Assembly (NCBI RefSeq): GCF_024519725.1 | Contig: NZ_JALJRK010000006.1 | Span: forward strand, 62,001-126,000 | Direction of reading: 5' to 3' | DNA from: Microvirga sp. Mcv34 | GTDB lineage: Bacteria > Pseudomonadota > Alphaproteobacteria > Rhizobiales > Beijerinckiaceae | Length of the DNA: 64,000 nt | Shown here: positions 61,080 to 64,000 of the stretch, one piece after another | Layout: each line of letters opens with the position of its first letter | Numbering within the stretch: the first letter of the stretch is position 1 | The notes under the pieces: model-generated | The model's input: only the letters and a program-made list of their open reading frames with translations | Told to the model about the DNA's origin: nothing | The model's database searches: none | Position numbers and translations under genes: made by a program

Positions 61080-62081
61080 ATGCTGAACACGGATGACAAT
61101 TCTCTCGAGGCGCGGGTTGCGTGGCTCTACTTCATGGAAGGCATGACCCAGGCCGACATCGCAGAGAAGCTCGGCATGACGAGACTTCGCGTGAACCGGA
61201 TGCTGGTCGAGGCGCGCACGAGCGGCCTTATCAGCATCACCCTCAATTCGCGCTTTGCCACCTGCGTTGAACTCGAACAGATCCTCATTAGCGAGTTCGG
61301 CCTGAAGGATGCCGTCATCATTCCGACGCCGGATGATCCGGATCTCGTTCCGGTCCTGCTCGGTCAGGCGGCGGGCGAGTATCTGTCGAATTTCCTTGAG
61401 ACGAATCGCGTCAAAGGTCTTGGGCTTGGCTGGGGTGCGACCCTGCGCGAGACTATCCGCAACACGCGGCCGGGCCGCTATCCGGACTTGTGCGTCAACT
61501 CGATGATGGGCGGGCTGACGCACGGCCTGGAACTCAACACCTTCGAGACGGCGAGCAGCCTTGCCAACCGCCTGAACGCCGAATGCCAGTATCTGGCCGC
61601 GCCCATCTATGCTGGCAGTCCTGCGTCACGCGACATCATCCTGTCGCAGGACGTGTTTCGCGAGGCCTTCGAGCGCATTTCAGCAAACGATGTCGCGGTG
61701 CTCAGCATCGGCGATCTCTCCCTCCGCTCCCTGCTGATCCGCTACGGTCTGCCGCGGGATGTGCCCACCGACGAGCTGCTGGCGCTCGGCGCCGTTGGCG
61801 ATATCCTGGGGCAGTTCTACGATGCTGAAGGCCACGTGATCGACCATCCGCTCAACCTGCGCGCCATCGCCTTGCCGCTCAGCGAACTCTCTCGCATTCC
61901 GACCGTCGTCCTCGCGTCCGGCGGGCGCAACAAGATTCCTGCCATCGCGGCAGCCCTCAAGGCCCACCTCGCCTCCGTGGTCATCTGCGACGAGACCACG
62001 GCCCGGACGGCGCGTGACCTTGTTCTGGCCGGCGACGCATCTAAGAGATCGCCGCCGGGGAAACGCCGCAGCCGCGGATAG
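61080..62081 (+). CDS. SorC-family transcriptional regulator
   Basis: ATG at 61080 (333 residues) is preferred because MLNTDDNSLEARVAWLYF is a usual SorC beginning; the frame opens at 61041. The N-terminal helix-turn-helix (MEGMTQADIAEKLGMTRLRVNRMLVEARTSGLI) is followed by a sugar-phosphate-sensing SorC domain. That domain has GLGLGWGATLRETI, CQYLAAPIYAGSPASRDIIL and a late LASGGRNKIPAIAAAL. Family members sense phosphorylated sugars or polyols. It is divergent from, and likely controls, the ugp/G1PDH operon. Confidence 0.9.
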   Translation: MLNTDDNSLEARVAWLYFMEGMTQADIAEKLGMTRLRVNRMLVEARTSGLISITLNSRFATCVELEQILISEFGLKDAVIIPTPDDPDLVPVLLGQAAGEYLSNFLETNRVKGLGLGWGATLRETIRNTRPGRYPDLCVNSMMGGLTHGLELNTFETASSLANRLNAECQYLAAPIYAGSPASRDIILSQDVFREAFERISANDVAVLSIGDLSLRSLLIRYGLPRDVPTDELLALGAVGDILGQFYDAEGHVIDHPLNLRAIALPLSELSRIPTVVLASGGRNKIPAIAAALKAHLASVVICDETTARTARDLVLAGDASKRSPPGKRRSRG

Positions 62082-62100
62082 ACGGGCGCTCTGCACGCCT

Positions 62101-62190
62101 TCACATATTGACGTAGTTGAGTCCGCCGCCTTCGGGGGTGACCCAGGTGATGTTCTGGTTCGGGTCCTTGATGTCGCAGGTCTTGCAGTG
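62101..62190 (-). pseudogene. C-terminal scrap of ETF-ubiquinone oxidoreductase
   Basis: The minus strand encodes [29 protein letters not shown] and a stop. This matches the extreme C-terminus of ETF-QO, including two cysteines of its 4Fe-4S cluster site. Upstream, the frame diverges at once (LETRRQMP) and the rest of the 550-residue enzyme is missing. It is a leftover from a deletion or rearrangement. Confidence 0.75.
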
Positions 62191-62304
62191 GGGCATCTGA
62201 CGTCGAGTCTCCAGGCATGCTCGCCGATCAAGCCTGCTTCTAAAGCCACGCTGGTCGATCCAGGTTAAAGCCGTATAAGACAGATCGACATGCGGCACAC
62301 CTTA

Positions 62305-63999
62305 TCACCGCAGATAGGCTTCGCTGGCATAGCGGCGCATCATGTGCTGGCTGTTGAAGATCGGGCCGATCTTGCTGATCGTCTGCTTCATCATCCAGAT
62401 CCAGCGGGACCTGTCCTGGGCGTAAAGCGGGAGGACAACAGCTTCTAGTTTCTCGTACAGCGCGCGGGCGTGATCCTCGCGGGTTCCCTCGGGCCGGTGG
62501 TCGATACTCCAGCCGGTGATACCCTCCTCGCAGGCTTCAAGCCACCATCCGTCGAGAATGCTGAGGTTGAGAACCCCATTCAGCGCCGCCTTCATGCCGC
62601 TCGTCCCGGAAGCCTCCAGGGACGGCAGCGGCGTGTTGAGCCAGATGTCGCTGCCGGCCGTGAGCGTCCGGGCGATCTCCATGTCATAATTCGGAAGGAA
62701 GACGATGGGGACGTCCCGCAGATCGTCGATATGGCCGTGGATCTGCTGAATGAGCGCCTTGCCCCCTTCGTCCCGCGGATGAGCCTTTCCGGCGACGACG
62801 ATCTGCAGCGCGAACTCGCGATGGAGCCGCCTCACGCGCTCCAGATCCATAAACAGTAGGTTCGGACGCTTATATCCGGTCATGCGCCGTGCGAACCCGA
62901 TCACGGGCGCTTCGGGATCGAAGTCTATCCCCGACTGCCCCTTGACTATCTCCAGCAGGTCGCGCTTGGCCTCGCGATGTGCGTCCCAGACATTCCCGTC
63001 GTCGAGTTGATCGGCACGCGACAGGACTTCCGGTTCGTGGCACCAATGGGGAAGGATACTCTGGAACAGGCGCGCGAAGGCCGGATGTGTCCAATGCTCC
63101 ACATGCACGCCGTTGGTGATCGCCCGGACGCGATACCCGGGGAACATCCGCCGGGTCGTCTCCGCATGACGCCGTGCAACGCCGTTGACATATCCGCTGA
63201 GATTCAGCGCGAGCCGCGTCATGTTCAGGCGATCCTCTCCTGCGAGGCTCTTCAGCTCGTCGAGCGCCACGACGTCGCCAAGGACACGCGCCACATCCTC
63301 ATAGGCGAAGCGGTCATGTCCCGCCTCAACCGGCGTGTGCGTGGTGAAGATGCATTGCCGGCGGACAGGGTCGGTATTGTGGGGCCGGGGCTCGAGCGGG
63401 TTGTCCGAAGGAGCGCGAGCGTGGCGGCGCAGAAGGTTTAGCGCAAGCAGGGCGGCGTGCCCCTCGTTGAGATGATAGGTCTCGATACTGAAGCCGAGCG
63501 CCCGCAACATGCGCTCGCCACCGATCCCGAGAACGGCCTCCTGCCTGAGCCGGTCGCACTCCCCGCCGCCGTAAAGCCGGTCCGTGACGGTGCGATCTTG
63601 AGTGGCGTTCTGATCGAGCCGGGTGTCCAGGAGGATCACCGGCACCTTGTATCCGAGGGGCGATGCAAGCTCGTACAGCCAGGGACGTATCCAGACGTCC
63701 CGCCCCTCCAGGGTGACGGCGACCATCGCGGGAACCTGCGCGGTCCATTGTTCCGGCTCCCACGGATCGGGCCAGTCGATCTGGCGCCCCTCCCCGTCGA
63801 TCGTCTGGCGCAGATAGCCGTCGCGGCTGGCCAGCGTGACGAACACCATCGGGAGTTCCAGGTCGGCGGCGGAGTGCGCCACGTCTCCGGCGAGGATGCC
63901 GAGGCCGCCCGCATAGGTGTGCATCTCGGGCCGCAGGGCGATTTCCATGCTGAAATAGGCAATCCGCGTGCTCGGCAGATAGCTTTCGATCACCGACAC
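62305..63999 (-). CDS. glgP: Alpha-glucan (glycogen) phosphorylase, at window edge
   Basis: The 564-residue frame reaches a GTG one base from the window end, so the true start may be here or beyond. It is a GT35-family phosphorylase of the short bacterial type: RIAYFSMEIALRPEMHTYAGGLGILAGD at the N-terminus and LNEGHAALLALNLLR, then TTHTPVEAGHDRF, ITNGVHVEHWTHPAF and GFARRMTGYKRPNLL. The PLP lysine is in LEASGTSGMKAALNG. It releases glucose-1-phosphate from glycogen or maltodextrins. It is the only gene of glycogen metabolism visible here. Confidence 0.9.
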   Translation of the reverse strand: MSVIESYLPSTRIAYFSMEIALRPEMHTYAGGLGILAGDVAHSAADLELPMVFVTLASRDGYLRQTIDGEGRQIDWPDPWEPEQWTAQVPAMVAVTLEGRDVWIRPWLYELASPLGYKVPVILLDTRLDQNATQDRTVTDRLYGGGECDRLRQEAVLGIGGERMLRALGFSIETYHLNEGHAALLALNLLRRHARAPSDNPLEPRPHNTDPVRRQCIFTTHTPVEAGHDRFAYEDVARVLGDVVALDELKSLAGEDRLNMTRLALNLSGYVNGVARRHAETTRRMFPGYRVRAITNGVHVEHWTHPAFARLFQSILPHWCHEPEVLSRADQLDDGNVWDAHREAKRDLLEIVKGQSGIDFDPEAPVIGFARRMTGYKRPNLLFMDLERVRRLHREFALQIVVAGKAHPRDEGGKALIQQIHGHIDDLRDVPIVFLPNYDMEIARTLTAGSDIWLNTPLPSLEASGTSGMKAALNGVLNLSILDGWWLEACEEGITGWSIDHRPEGTREDHARALYEKLEAVVLPLYAQDRSRWIWMMKQTISKIGPIFNSQHMMRRYASEAYLR

Positions 64000-64000
64000 G

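Noticed and set aside
1-64000. CRISPR arrays, rRNA and tRNA genes
   Set aside because: No regularly spaced repeats, no rRNA-like segments and no cloverleaf-forming tRNA were seen on reading both strands.

Overview
The window is GC-rich, densely packed chromosome from an alphaproteobacterium, most likely Hyphomicrobiales (Rhizobiales) near Methylobacteriaceae/Microvirga. That placement is inferred from gene style: many ABC importers, LysR/GntR/MocR/SorC regulators, a methanethiol-oxidase/SCO pair and an IS256 element. No rRNA, tRNA or CRISPR array was seen.

Layout. 1-5.5 kb: small regulator/oxidoreductase pairs (SDR/LysR, AraC, tautomerase, DUF302 protein, quinone-oxidoreductase/LysR). 5.6-8.3 kb: a decayed group 1 truncated hemoglobin, then SCO1/SenC and a methanethiol-oxidase (SBP56) gene. 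8.3-15.1 kb: an empty kilobase, a class III nucleotide cyclase, an orphan binding protein, a phage-like three-gene remnant and an IS256-family insertion sequence with recognisable ends. 15.4-20.6 kb: a FadR-type regulator with a clear operator, a 3-hydroxyisobutyrate-dehydrogenase-like enzyme, a polar-amino-acid-type ABC importer and an RpiB/LacAB isomerase. 20.8-27.1 kb: a second such importer with an M20 amidohydrolase and a decarboxylase-like protein, divergent from a MocR regulator. 27.4-34.3 kb: a chemoreceptor, SBF transporter, YoaK/DUF1275 protein, GntR regulator, RsuA/RluB pseudouridine synthase, a glutamate-dehydrogenase remnant and Rnk, with two copies of a short interspersed palindromic repeat.

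34.4-62.1 kb holds three binding-protein-dependent importers, each beside phosphate-ester enzymes. (a) A PgtABC-like sensory operon (periplasmic binding protein, histidine kinase, sigma-54 activator) lies upstream of an Fe3+/AfuABC-type ABC operon that has a near-perfect -24/-12 promoter and continues into a phosphoglycolate-phosphatase-like HAD enzyme and a phosphoglycerate-mutase-like phosphatase. (b) A LacI-controlled AfuABC-type ABC operon with an 18-bp perfect operator is followed by a tyrosine/dual-specificity phosphatase and two inositol-monophosphatase-family enzymes. (c) ugpB-ugpA-ugpE with a glycerophosphodiesterase and a glycerol-1-phosphate-dehydrogenase-like enzyme is controlled by a divergent SorC regulator; no ugpC is present. 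I infer an organophosphate-ester acquisition region. The substrates are not proven by sequence alone.

The right end has an ETF-ubiquinone oxidoreductase C-terminal scrap and an alpha-glucan phosphorylase reaching the window edge. Gene decay is notable: truncated hemoglobin, GDH and ETF-QO fragments plus the phage remnant.
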